Shown: positions 27,072 to 34,605 of the stretch, in pieces
Layout: every line of letters starts with the position of its first letter
Numbering within the stretch: position 1 is the first letter of the stretch
Source: an uncultured Prevotellaceae bacterium
GTDB lineage: Bacteria; Bacteroidota; Bacteroidia; Bacteroidales; Bacteroidaceae
Assembly: GCA_902771785.1 (NCBI GenBank)
Contig: CACXYH010000010.1
Span: forward strand, 1-60,557
Length of the DNA stretch: 60,557 nt
Direction of reading: 5' to 3'
The notes under the pieces: model-generated
Seen by the model: only the letters and a program-made list of their open reading frames with translations
Told to the model about the DNA's origin: nothing
Databases searched by the model: none
Program-made: the position numbers and the translations under genes

Positions 27072-29201
27072 ATGGCAAAACAAGATTTGCATTTGACGCG
27101 CAACATCGGCATTATGGCTCACATCGATGCCGGTAAGACAACGACTTCTGAGCGTATCCTTTTCTATACAGGTAAGACTCACAAGATTGGTGAGGTGCAC
27201 GATGGTGCAGCTACCATGGACTGGATGGCGCAGGAGCAGGAGCGCGGTATCACGATTACGTCGGCTGCTACCACCTGCTACTGGGAGTGGAACAAGAATA
27301 AGTATAAAATCAATCTGATTGATACTCCGGGACACGTGGACTTCACTGCCGAGGTGGAGCGCTCACTGCGTGTGCTCGACGGTGCCGTGGCTACCTATTC
27401 GGCTGCCGACGGCGTGCAGCCCCAGTCGGAGACTGTGTGGCGCCAGGCCGACAAATACAACGTGCCTCGTATTGGCTACGTGAACAAGATGGACCGTTCG
27501 GGTGCTGACTTCTTCGAGACTGTTCAGCAGATGAAGGACATCTTGGGTGCCAACCCGGTTGTTATCCAGGTGCCTATCGGCGCTGAGGAGAACTTCAAGG
27601 GTCTGGTTGACCTGATTAAGATGAAGGCTATCCTCTGGCACGACGAGACGATGGGTGCAGAGTACGACATTGAGGACATTCCCGCCGACCTGAAGGACGA
27701 GTGCGACGAGTGGCGCAACAAGCTGCTCGAGGCCGCTGCCGAGTACGACGAGGCCCTCATGGAGAAGTACTTCGACGATCCCGCTTCGATCACCGAGGAG
27801 GAAATCATCGCAGCTATCCGCAAGGGTACCATCTCAATGGCATGCACCCCGATGCTCTGCGGTTCTTCGTATAAGAACAAGGGCGTTCAGCCCCTGCTCG
27901 ACTATGTGTGCGCTTTCCTGCCTGCACCTGTCGACGTAGAGGTGATTAAGGGTACCAACCCCAACACCGACGAAGAGGAAGACCGTCTGCCCAGCGAAGA
28001 TGAGCCCACGGCAGCTCTGGCTTTCAAGATTGCCACCGACCCCTACATGGGACGTCTGGTGTTCTTCCGCGTCTACTCTGGTAGCGTGAAGGCCGGCTCT
28101 TACGTGTTCAACCCCCGTTCGGGCAAGAAGGAGCGCATCAGCCGTCTGTTCCAGATGAACTCTAACAAGGAAATTCCTATGGACAGCATCGACGCCGGCG
28201 ACATCGGCGCAGGTGTAGGCTTCAAGGATATCCGCACCGGCGATACCCTCTGCGACGAAGAGAAGCCCATCGTGCTCGAGTCGATGACCTTCCCCGACAC
28301 CGTGATTTCGATTGCCGTTGAGCCGAAGTCGCAGGCCGACATCGCTAAGCTGGACAATGGTCTGGCTAAGCTGGCCGAGGAAGACCCGACCTTCACCGTA
28401 CGTACCGACGAGCAGAGTGGTCAGACCATCATCTCGGGTATGGGTGAGCTGCACCTCGACATCATTATCGACCGTCTGAAGCGCGAGTTCAAGGTGGAGT
28501 GCAACCAGGGTAAGCCTCAGGTGAACTATAAGGAAGCCATCACCAAGACCGTGATGAACTATCGTGAGGTCTACAAGAAGCAGTCGGGTGGTCGCGGTAA
28601 GTTTGCCGATATCATCGTGAACGTAGGTCCTGTCGACGACGATTGGGACATCAAGGAGAATGGCGGCCTGCAGTTCGTCAACGAAGTGAAGGGCGGTAAC
28701 ATTCCTAAGGAGTTCATCCCCAGCATCCAGAAGGGCTTCGAGACCGCTATGAAGAATGGTATCCTCGGTGGCTATCCCATGGACTCGCTGAAGGTGGTTG
28801 TCGTCGATGGTTCGTTCCACCCCGTCGACTCCGACCAGCTGTCGTTCGAACTGGCTGCACAGTTTGCCTACAAGAACTGCTGCGCACAGGCTAAGCCCGT
28901 GCTCATGGAGCCCATCATGAAGCTCGAGGTGGTGACACCCGAGGAGAACATGGGTGACGTGATTGGCGACTTGAACAAGCGTCGTGGTCAGGTAGAGGGC
29001 ATGGAAGAGGCTCGCTCTGGCGCCCGTGTCGTGAAGGCTAAGGTGCCCCTGTCGGAGATGTTCGGTTATGTGACGGCACTGCGTACCATCACCTCTGGTC
29101 GTGCTACCAGCTCGATGGAGTACTCTCACCACGCACCGCTCAGCAGCTCGATTGCCAAGGCTGTGCTGGAGGAGGTTAAGGGTCGCGCCGACCTCGTATA
29201 A
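27072..29201 (+). CDS. fusA: Elongation factor G
   Basis: 709 residues. GTPase that drives translocation. G-domain motifs: [15 protein letters not shown] (P-loop), [12 protein letters not shown] (switch I), DTPGHVDF (G3), NKMDRSGAD (G4). Domain IV signature GGRGKFADI and domain V PMDSLKV are present. tuf is not next to it, unlike in the E. coli str operon. Confidence 0.98.
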   Translation: MAKQDLHLTRNIGIMAHIDAGKTTTSERILFYTGKTHKIGEVHDGAATMDWMAQEQERGITITSAATTCYWEWNKNKYKINLIDTPGHVDFTAEVERSLRVLDGAVATYSAADGVQPQSETVWRQADKYNVPRIGYVNKMDRSGADFFETVQQMKDILGANPVVIQVPIGAEENFKGLVDLIKMKAILWHDETMGAEYDIEDIPADLKDECDEWRNKLLEAAAEYDEALMEKYFDDPASITEEEIIAAIRKGTISMACTPMLCGSSYKNKGVQPLLDYVCAFLPAPVDVEVIKGTNPNTDEEEDRLPSEDEPTAALAFKIATDPYMGRLVFFRVYSGSVKAGSYVFNPRSGKKERISRLFQMNSNKEIPMDSIDAGDIGAGVGFKDIRTGDTLCDEEKPIVLESMTFPDTVISIAVEPKSQADIAKLDNGLAKLAEEDPTFTVRTDEQSGQTIISGMGELHLDIIIDRLKREFKVECNQGKPQVNYKEAITKTVMNYREVYKKQSGGRGKFADIIVNVGPVDDDWDIKENGGLQFVNEVKGGNIPKEFIPSIQKGFETAMKNGILGGYPMDSLKVVVVDGSFHPVDSDQLSFELAAQFAYKNCCAQAKPVLMEPIMKLEVVTPEENMGDVIGDLNKRRGQVEGMEEARSGARVVKAKVPLSEMFGYVTALRTITSGRATSSMEYSHHAPLSSSIAKAVLEEVKGRADLV

Positions 29202-29213
29202 TTGAAGAGTGAA

Positions 29214-29250
29214 AAGTGAAGAGCGAATAATTTGCTTTCGCTCTTCACTT
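29214..29250 (+). terminator. Hairpin between fusA and rpsJ
   Basis: Perfect 14-bp stem, arms 29214-29227 and 29237-29250, loop of nine. No T run follows, so it is more likely an attenuator, processing site or stability element than a strong terminator. rpsJ is still expected to be read from the str promoter. Confidence 0.6.
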
Positions 29251-29334
29251 CACCCATAAACGCTGTCGTTGAGCAAATGACTCTTTAACGGCAGTTCTAA
29301 AATTTATTTTTTAATATTTAATTACTTTAAGACA

Positions 29335-29640
29335 ATGAGTCAGAAAATTCGTATCAAGCTGAAGAGCTACGACCACAAATTGGTCGACAAGTCAGCAGAG
29401 AAAATCGTGAAGGCCGTGAAGGCTACGGGCGCTATCATCAGCGGTCCTATTCCCCTTCCCACTCACAAGCGTATTTACACCGTGAACCGTTCGACCTTCG
29501 TCAACAAGAAGGCTCGTGAGCAGTTCCAGCTGTCAGACTACAAGCGTCTGATCGATATTTACAGCTCGACAGCCAAGACCGTCGATGCCCTGATGAAGCT
29601 CGAACTTCCCAGCGGCGTTGAGGTTGAAATCAAGGTATAG
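29335..29640 (+). CDS. rpsJ: 30S ribosomal protein S10
   Basis: 101 residues. Matches S10: [37 protein letters not shown], and the C-terminal [12 protein letters not shown]. Usually first gene of the S10 operon and directly before rplC; here a strong terminator follows and rplC lies 10 kb away. Confidence 0.98.
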   Translation: MSQKIRIKLKSYDHKLVDKSAEKIVKAVKATGAIISGPIPLPTHKRIYTVNRSTFVNKKAREQFQLSDYKRLIDIYSSTAKTVDALMKLELPSGVEVEIKV

Positions 29641-29668
29641 TTCCGTACCCTTGATTATACAATAAAGA

Positions 29669-29712
29669 AACTGCGGGGCAGTGCTCAAAAAGCATTGCTC
29701 CGCAGTTTTTAT
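29669..29712 (+). terminator. Rho-independent terminator after rpsJ
   Basis: Arms AACTGCGGGGCAGTGCT and AGCATTGCTCCGCAGTT pair over 17 bp with two mismatches, followed by TTTTTATTG. A strong terminator, so transcription from the str promoter stops here. Confidence 0.9.
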
Positions 29713-29861
29713 TGTTTTCGTTTACCAGTAAAGGCAATCCAATTATTTGGTTGTCTCATTTTTTTGTTTACCTTTGCAGCGATGAAAGCGTGCTTGCATT
29801 CCCATGACGGGCGGCCTCGACTCCTTGCTTTCAGAGCTTCCAGCTTGTCTTTAGATCTCAC

Positions 29862-29985
29862 TTTTCCATGAGTCAGCAGTCTCTGTTTTTGTAATTGGCT
29901 GATTTATAGCTATTTCTTAATGTCGCATAGCCTTGTTTTTTCCATGGGTAGGCGATACAACTGATGGAATTATGTCGTATCTTTG
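29862..29985 (+). promoter_or_regulatory. Second copy of the duplicated TTTTCCATG promoter module
   Basis: TTTTCCATGAGT at 29862-29873 and TTTTCCATGGGT at 29938-29949, with the -7 box TATCTTTG at 29978-29985, exactly 40 bp after the second copy. Segments around the copies also match the module at 242-366: GTCAG after the first copy, then TTTTGTAAT and TGATTT, and GGGTAnnCGnTACAA after the second. The rest of the gap 29713-29861 shows nothing recognisable. Confidence 0.75.
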
Positions 29986-30036
29986 CTGCGAGAAATAACC
30001 AAACAATTTTTGAAATTTAAAAGAAAGGGTAAAGTT

Positions 30037-31197
30037 ATGAAAAAAGCAATTTACACAATGCTATTATGTGTTAGCGCCGTTTTGACGGGCTGGGCACAGC
30101 AGACAGTTAAGGTGGGCTCTATCGAAGAGCTGAGGAGTCAGGAGAAGGGCACGTCCGTAGTGCTGACAATGGCTTGCGACACGGTGTTGTCAACACTCGA
30201 TGGCGGTCTCTGCCTGAGCGACGGATACAGAATACGCATTGAGGGCATTGACATCGAGGCTATGCAGATTATCAGCGGAACGCTTGCGGGCGTCGTGGGC
30301 GAGCGTAACGGCTACCCGCTGCTGCAGGTGAGGGCTGCTGACAGCCACTATCAGACGCTGGACAAGATGTCGTGGACGATGTTCATCGACATGGACAACT
30401 ACGAGAAGAGCCTGACAAACGCTGGCAATGGGACCGTGAGCTTAGGACCCGACGTGCCTGAAGACCCTCGGACGGGCTTCACGAATGTTGATGGTATCAA
30501 AGCTTTCAAGGAACTGGCTGACGGCGCTGAGGCAAGGCTGGTGCTGACCTACGATACGGTGCTGTTTGCCCGTAACGGCGACATCTACGTGCGCGACGGC
30601 AATGGTGGCGGCGCCATCAACTTCAAGGATACCGGGCTGGACTTGAAGGAGGGAATGGTGCTGCTGGGAACCGTGGTGGGTCGGCTCTCCATAGTCGAGG
30701 GAAAACCGCTGTTCACGGCTACGGAGAACACGACGGACAAGTATTACATCATGGTGAACCAGACTCCCTACACTATGCCTTTCTATGATTTCGACGAGGG
30801 AGGACAGGATAGTCAGATAGACGATGTAGTGGTGACGGGCGAGGTGATGGTCGACTCGATGCCTGATGTGGCAGGAGTGCGTCGGCTGTATGCCTATAAG
30901 CAGAAGGGCAGCTCGCGCGTTCAGCTGACCGACAAGTACGGCTTCAGCAAGAAAGCCATTAGTGTGCCTGCCAAATGCAGCAATTTGAAGGGTATTCTGG
31001 TCAGCAATACGGAGCGAGAACTCTACTTGCTGACAGACATCAGCGCCATCGCCCAGCCCACGGGCATTGAGGCCATTGAGGAAAAACGGGCCGCTGTCAA
31101 TGCTCCGCTCTACGACCTGCAGGGCCGCCGTGTGGATGCTGAACTGCAGAAGGGCATCTATATCCGGAATGGGCGCAAGGTGGTGAGGACGAAGTAA
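30037..31197 (+). CDS. Secreted protein with duplicated OB-like domains and T9SS tail
   Basis: 386 residues from ATG 30037; an earlier TTG at 29983 is inside the -7 box. Signal peptide ending TGWAQ. Two similar modules lie at about 20-100 and 140-220: each has a strand 'VLT...DTVL', a 'LSDG/VRDG' turn and a closing 'GTLAGVVGERNGYPLLQV' or 'GTVVGRLSIVEGKPLFTA' strand, as in OB-fold or DUF5689-like surface proteins. The C-terminus (LYDLQGRRVDAELQKG, IRNGRKVVR) is a T9SS tail. It shares its promoter module with the regulator/cargo operon at 371-3855. Confidence 0.8.
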   Translation: MKKAIYTMLLCVSAVLTGWAQQTVKVGSIEELRSQEKGTSVVLTMACDTVLSTLDGGLCLSDGYRIRIEGIDIEAMQIISGTLAGVVGERNGYPLLQVRAADSHYQTLDKMSWTMFIDMDNYEKSLTNAGNGTVSLGPDVPEDPRTGFTNVDGIKAFKELADGAEARLVLTYDTVLFARNGDIYVRDGNGGGAINFKDTGLDLKEGMVLLGTVVGRLSIVEGKPLFTATENTTDKYYIMVNQTPYTMPFYDFDEGGQDSQIDDVVVTGEVMVDSMPDVAGVRRLYAYKQKGSSRVQLTDKYGFSKKAISVPAKCSNLKGILVSNTERELYLLTDISAIAQPTGIEAIEEKRAAVNAPLYDLQGRRVDAELQKGIYIRNGRKVVRTK

Positions 31198-31210
31198 GAT
31201 GACTAACTCC

Positions 31211-31288
31211 GTGAATCGCCTCGATTTGTCGGATGAATCGGGTGGATTTGTCGGATGAATCGAGGCGATTTGTCGGATGAATCGGGGG
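31211..31288. repeat. 22-bp-period array, GATTTGTCGGATGAATCG family, copy 1
   Basis: Starts 14 bp after the cargo gene's stop. Units at 31223, 31245 and 31267, exactly 22 bp apart, each with GATTTGTCGGATGAATCG and a variable last four bases. Preceded by CTCCGTGAATCGC. The same block occurs at 39246-39304. Each unit has GATT...AATC dyad symmetry. Confidence 0.85.
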
Positions 31289-31300
31289 CGTTGGCTCCGT

Positions 31301-31470
31301 TAGCAGAGCTATGCCTAACGGGCAACGGGCTCGCGAGCTGCCGATTCGTGGGGCTCGAGCCGTTAGTAGTCGACCCTCGAGCCGGCAGCTCGAGGCTGAC
31401 GAACCGTTAGTAGGAGGCTGACGAACCGGCAGCTCGAGGGTTGCGAGGTACCGTTAGCAGGAGTGGGATG
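31301..31470. repeat. 22/25-bp-period array, GGCTGACGAACCG family
   Basis: Reverse-complement relative of the array at 13748. GGCTGACGAACCG at 31394 and 31416 (22 bp apart) and CGTTAGTAG at 31361 and 31405 (44 bp apart); the step to the last unit is 25 bp. Motifs GAGCTGCCG and CGTTAG alternate. Palindromic cores (CCCTCGAGCCGGCAGCTCGAGG type) could form hairpins. Confidence 0.7.
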
Positions 31471-31510
31471 TGCACATTCAGCGAAAGTGGTGGACGGCAG
31501 GGAGACGGCA

Positions 31511-31748
31511 CTAAAAGATGGCGGCGCATGCCTTTTTGATGTCAACAAGTCGGGCCAGCAGGGACTTCTTTTGCAGGGCAACCGACATGTTATAGCGAGC
31601 CTGCATGTTGATGAGCATTTCAGGGTTGATGCCAAGGCCGGCCTCTACCATCAGGGCGAAATCGGTTGTCACAGGGCGTTTGCCATTCAGTATTTCATTC
31701 AGTTGCGTGTAGGGCACGGACTCCGCCTCGTGAGAAGCCAGCGTTTTC
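31511..31748 (-). pseudogene. C-terminal remnant of a HigA-type antitoxin
   Basis: The frame is open from 31748 to a stop at 31511-31513, with a GTG at 31717. Sequence YTQLNEILNGKRPVTTDFAL and GINPEMLINMQARYNM match the second half of the HigA/VapI-type XRE antitoxin, including the recognition helix part and the LN/MQ motif after it. The first half of the helix-turn-helix and the usual start are missing: the frame runs back into the 22-bp array and a TAG. No HigB toxin is seen nearby. I read it as a decayed gene truncated at a repeat array. Confidence 0.75.
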
Positions 31749-31756
31749 TACGCTGT

Positions 31757-31888
31757 AGACCATCGGTTTCCACGTCGGAACCCATCGTTTTCTCGCGTGG
31801 AAACCACTGTTTTCCGACGCACAGACCGATGGATTCTGCAGAACAGACCGATGGGATCTTCAGAACAAACCGATGGTTTCCGCATTAA
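31757..31888. repeat. Six-unit 22-bp array, GACCGATGG family
   Basis: Units at 31757, 31779, 31801, 31823, 31845 and 31867, each exactly 22 bp. The first three share CC(A/C)(T/C)(C/T)G(G/T)TTT with GTTTTC-type centres, the last three share (C/A)A(G/A)ACCGATGG. The period is kept while bases drift, so it is a degenerate tandem array. Confidence 0.85.
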
Positions 31889-32000
31889 ACTGGTGGTCAA
31901 GAGGACTCTCTTCCGGCTGGAGCATGCGTCCATGGCCGCTGCGAAAAAAGCTTGAAAAACGCTGCTTTTATGCATGTAGAGCGCCGAATCTGTCTCTCTA

Positions 32001-32090
32001 TCACCCCATCTGTCACCATATCTGTCACCAACTTAACAAGCTCTACGCTAATCAGTTAGGTTGATTTGGTGACAGAGTGACAGATATTTT
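32001..32090. repeat. Inverted repeat of TCTGTCACC / GGTGACAGA
   Basis: TCTGTCACC at 32009 and TCTGTCACCAAC at 32021 face TTGGTGACAGAGTGACAGATA at 32066-32086. Similar TGACAGATGAC motifs recur near 59481 and 59851, also as an inverted pair. Function unknown; possibly the trace of a mobile element. Confidence 0.6.
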
Positions 32091-32145
32091 CACGAAAAAA
32101 ATATGAGAGAATAGCCGGTGATGCGATTATCGTCCGCGAGGTGCT

Positions 32146-32189
32146 GGTTCGTGAGGCTCTTACTGCCGGTTCGTGAGGCTCTTACTGCC
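32146..32189. repeat. Two perfect 22-bp units, GGTTCGTGAGGCT family
   Basis: Two identical copies at 32146-32167 and 32168-32189, each beginning GGTTCGTGAGGCTC and ending TACTGCC. Same family as the array at 13748. The rest of the gene-free stretch 31889-32433 has short ATTACA repeats at about 32327-32358 (GTTACATT period 9). Confidence 0.85.
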
Positions 32190-32273
32190 GATAGGAGGGT
32201 TATGAGGTGTCGTTAACAAGCTTGCATGAGCCAGGCAGGAATGATTTAGGCACTACTTCTTCTGACTATAGTT

Positions 32274-32311
32274 AAAGGGGATTTGCGTGACATTACACGC
32301 GAATCCCCTTT
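32274..32311 (+). terminator. Strong hairpin upstream of aminopeptidase gene
   Basis: AAAGGGGATTTGCGTG (32274-32289) pairs with CACGCGAATCCCCTTT (32296-32311) with one mismatch. Followed by GTTTCTG, so the T run is weak. Probably a terminator of an earlier gene, or a stability stem. Confidence 0.55.
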
Positions 32312-32417
32312 GTTTCTGCATAGAGTTACATTTGTTACATTGTTACATTATTACATTTAAAAAAAGATGTCACAGATTTTTTGGGCAATAAAATTTGGCC
32401 ATATCCGACGGATTTCG

Positions 32418-32425
32418 TAATTTTG
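32418..32425 (+). promoter_or_regulatory. -7 box of aminopeptidase P gene
   Basis: TAATTTTG, 8 nt before the start codon, so the leader is very short. Confidence 0.55.
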
Positions 32426-32433
32426 CACTAACT

Positions 32434-33825
32434 ATGAAAAAAGAGACATATATCCGCCGCAGGGCGACACTGAAGAAGGACATGGGCAGCGGGCTGCTGC
32501 TCTTTCTGGGCAACGACGAGACGGGCATGAACTATGCCGACAACACCTACCGTTTCCGCCAGGACTCCACCTTCCTGTATTTTTTTGGCCTCGACTATGC
32601 TGGTCTGGCCGCCGTCATCGACATTGATGCTGACACGGAGATTGTATTCGGCAATGAGCTGACCATCGACGATATCGTCTGGACAGGCCTTCAGCCGACG
32701 CTCAGCGAGAAGTCATCGGCCATAGGCGTATCGAAGACGATGCCTCTGAGCGAACTGAAAAGCTATGTGGAGAGAGCTATCGGCAAGGGACAGACGGTAC
32801 ACTTCCTGCCGCCCTACAGAGGCGATCACCGTGTGTGGCTGTGGGAGTTGCTCGGCGTGGAGCCGAAAGCACAGACCGACATGGCCTCTGTGGCGCTGAT
32901 AAAGGCTATCGTAGCGCAGCGCAACCACAAGGACGAGGAGGAAATACGGGCCATCGAGGCATCGGTGGACCTGAGCACCGAGATGCACTTAGCTGCCTAC
33001 CGCCTGGCACGTCCGGGAATACATGAGTCGCAGGTGGCTGCTGCCGTCGAGGAAGTTGCCTGCCGCCACGGCCACTCACTGGCCTTCCCGACCATCGCCA
33101 CGGTGCAGGGACAGGTGCTCCACAATCATGGGTTCATCCACGAGCTGAGGGAGGGCGACATCTTCCTGCTCGATGCCGGAGCCGAGACTAAAGAGCACTA
33201 TGCCGGCGACCTGTCGTCGTCGATGCCTGTGGGCGAGCGCTTCTCTGACCGTCAGGCTGAGGTGTACAATATCCATCTGGAGAGTTTCTATGCCGCCGTC
33301 GACAAGCTGAAGCCCGGCGTGCCCTTCCGTGAGGCTCATATCGCCGCCGCCACGAAAATTGCAGAGGGCATGAAACGCATCGGACTGATGAAAGGCGACC
33401 CCGCCGAGGCTGCGGAGACAGGTGCATACGCGATGTTCTTCCCCTGCGGGCTAGGCCACATGATGGGACTCGACGTACACGACATGGAGAACCTGGGTGA
33501 ACAATATGTAGGCTATGCCGAGGGGATGACGAAGAGCCGGCAGTTCGGCTTCAAGTCATTGCGGCTGGCCCGGGCGCTGGAGCCGGGCTTCGTGTTCACC
33601 GTGGAGCCGGGCATCTATTTCATTCCCGAGCTCATGGACAAGTGGCGGGCAGAGCACCTGTTCGAGGATTTCATCTGCTACGACAAGCTCGATGCCTGGC
33701 GCGACTTCACCGGGCTGCGCAACGAACTCAACTACGTGATAACCCCTACTGGTGCTCGTCTTTTAGGCAGCATCAAGAAACCTATGACTATCGAAGAGGT
33801 TTACGAAGCGAAAAACGAAATGTAA
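32434..33825 (+). CDS. pepP: Xaa-Pro aminopeptidase (M24B)
   Basis: 463 residues from ATG 32434; the longer frame to 32395 overlaps the promoter. N-terminal creatinase-like domain (about 1-165), then the pita-bread domain. Metal ligands: FLLDAGAETKEHYAGDLSSS (two Asp), GLGHMMGLDVHD (His), TVEPGIYF (Glu) and GLRNELNYVI (Glu). It removes N-terminal residues in front of proline. Cytoplasmic (no signal peptide). The usual gene symbol is given by family. Confidence 0.9.
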   Translation: MKKETYIRRRATLKKDMGSGLLLFLGNDETGMNYADNTYRFRQDSTFLYFFGLDYAGLAAVIDIDADTEIVFGNELTIDDIVWTGLQPTLSEKSSAIGVSKTMPLSELKSYVERAIGKGQTVHFLPPYRGDHRVWLWELLGVEPKAQTDMASVALIKAIVAQRNHKDEEEIRAIEASVDLSTEMHLAAYRLARPGIHESQVAAAVEEVACRHGHSLAFPTIATVQGQVLHNHGFIHELREGDIFLLDAGAETKEHYAGDLSSSMPVGERFSDRQAEVYNIHLESFYAAVDKLKPGVPFREAHIAAATKIAEGMKRIGLMKGDPAEAAETGAYAMFFPCGLGHMMGLDVHDMENLGEQYVGYAEGMTKSRQFGFKSLRLARALEPGFVFTVEPGIYFIPELMDKWRAEHLFEDFICYDKLDAWRDFTGLRNELNYVITPTGARLLGSIKKPMTIEEVYEAKNEM

Positions 33826-33875
33826 TGGATAAAAAAGACCTGCCATGTAGCGCATGGCGTAGTTCTTAAACAAAA

Positions 33876-33912
33876 TTCGCACCCGCCAATCTGTGACGGG
33901 TGCGAAATTATT
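33876..33912. terminator. Bidirectional terminator between pepP and the lipoprotein operon
   Basis: TTCGCACCCG (33876-33885) pairs with CGGGTGCGAA (33897-33906), then ATTATTTT. The opposite strand also ends in AATTTTG, so it can serve both convergent units. Confidence 0.8.
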
Positions 33913-33968
33913 TTACCAGAAACTAGTGTCTTGTAATTGTTTTGTAATCACGTCAGAGAGATGACGAA

Positions 33969-34568
33969 TTAGAAATCCACCCTGGTTCCGTTTAAGACGT
34001 AATAGGTCTTGTACACCTCCACCTTCTGTAATGCGAGAGACCATGACTCAGCAAATCGCTCGACTCGCTCAGCCAATTTGTCGCCAGGGACATTCAATGC
34101 ACTAAAGGAAACAGGGCCCACTCCCTGATGGCCTACCAGCGGTTCTCCCTTTTCATTGACTACATAATAGGCAAAGTCAGAATCTAATCCTAAATTGTAG
34201 GTCTTAGAAGCATCGGGGGTAAAACCTGCCTTAGGTGTAACCTTTACGCTCATGGCAAACACCAGGCTGCCTGGGTCTTTTATGGCACAATCTCTATCGG
34301 CGAAGCTGTAAGAGGTTTTTGTGAGCTTCTTGGTTGACTCCCCGAAAGAGGGACTGATGGTAGTGACCTCTACATCAAACACTTCAAGCACGTCCTCCCC
34401 CATGTTTACTTCATACCAGGCACTGGCAGTCTTGGCTGTGTTCTTTTGAGCCTCGGGAGTCGGAGTTGTGTTGTTGTCATCATCATCCTTGCTGCAGGCG
34501 GTGAATACGGTTGCGATTGCGCCGCAGAAGAGGATGGCGGCGAACATCCTAAAGAAATTCTTTTTCAT
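33969..34568 (-). CDS. Lipoprotein of unknown function
   Basis: 199 residues. Lipoprotein signal peptide with lipobox VFTACS (Cys about 25), then an Asp/Asn/Thr/Pro linker (KDDDDNNTTPTPE). The remaining 150 residues look like a single beta-rich domain (WYEVNMGEDVLEVFDVEVTTI, VTPKAGFTPDASKTYNLGLD). No family recognised. Third gene of the operon that starts at 37466, after the protease fusion. Confidence 0.75.
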   Translation of the reverse strand: MKKNFFRMFAAILFCGAIATVFTACSKDDDDNNTTPTPEAQKNTAKTASAWYEVNMGEDVLEVFDVEVTTISPSFGESTKKLTKTSYSFADRDCAIKDPGSLVFAMSVKVTPKAGFTPDASKTYNLGLDSDFAYYVVNEKGEPLVGHQGVGPVSFSALNVPGDKLAERVERFAESWSLALQKVEVYKTYYVLNGTRVDF

Positions 34569-34605
34569 TGTTGATAAATTAAGTAATTAATGAAACAATC
34601 ATTAT

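Noticed and set aside
29002-29335. tuf gene in the str operon
   Set aside because: No EF-Tu sequence between fusA and rpsJ; only a hairpin.
31511-31748. Functional toxin-antitoxin system
   Set aside because: Only the C-terminal half of the antitoxin is present and no toxin gene is seen.
31463-31888. 141-residue plus-strand frame over the HigA remnant and repeats
   Set aside because: Runs through a 22-bp array and opposite a recognisable HigA segment; no protein features.
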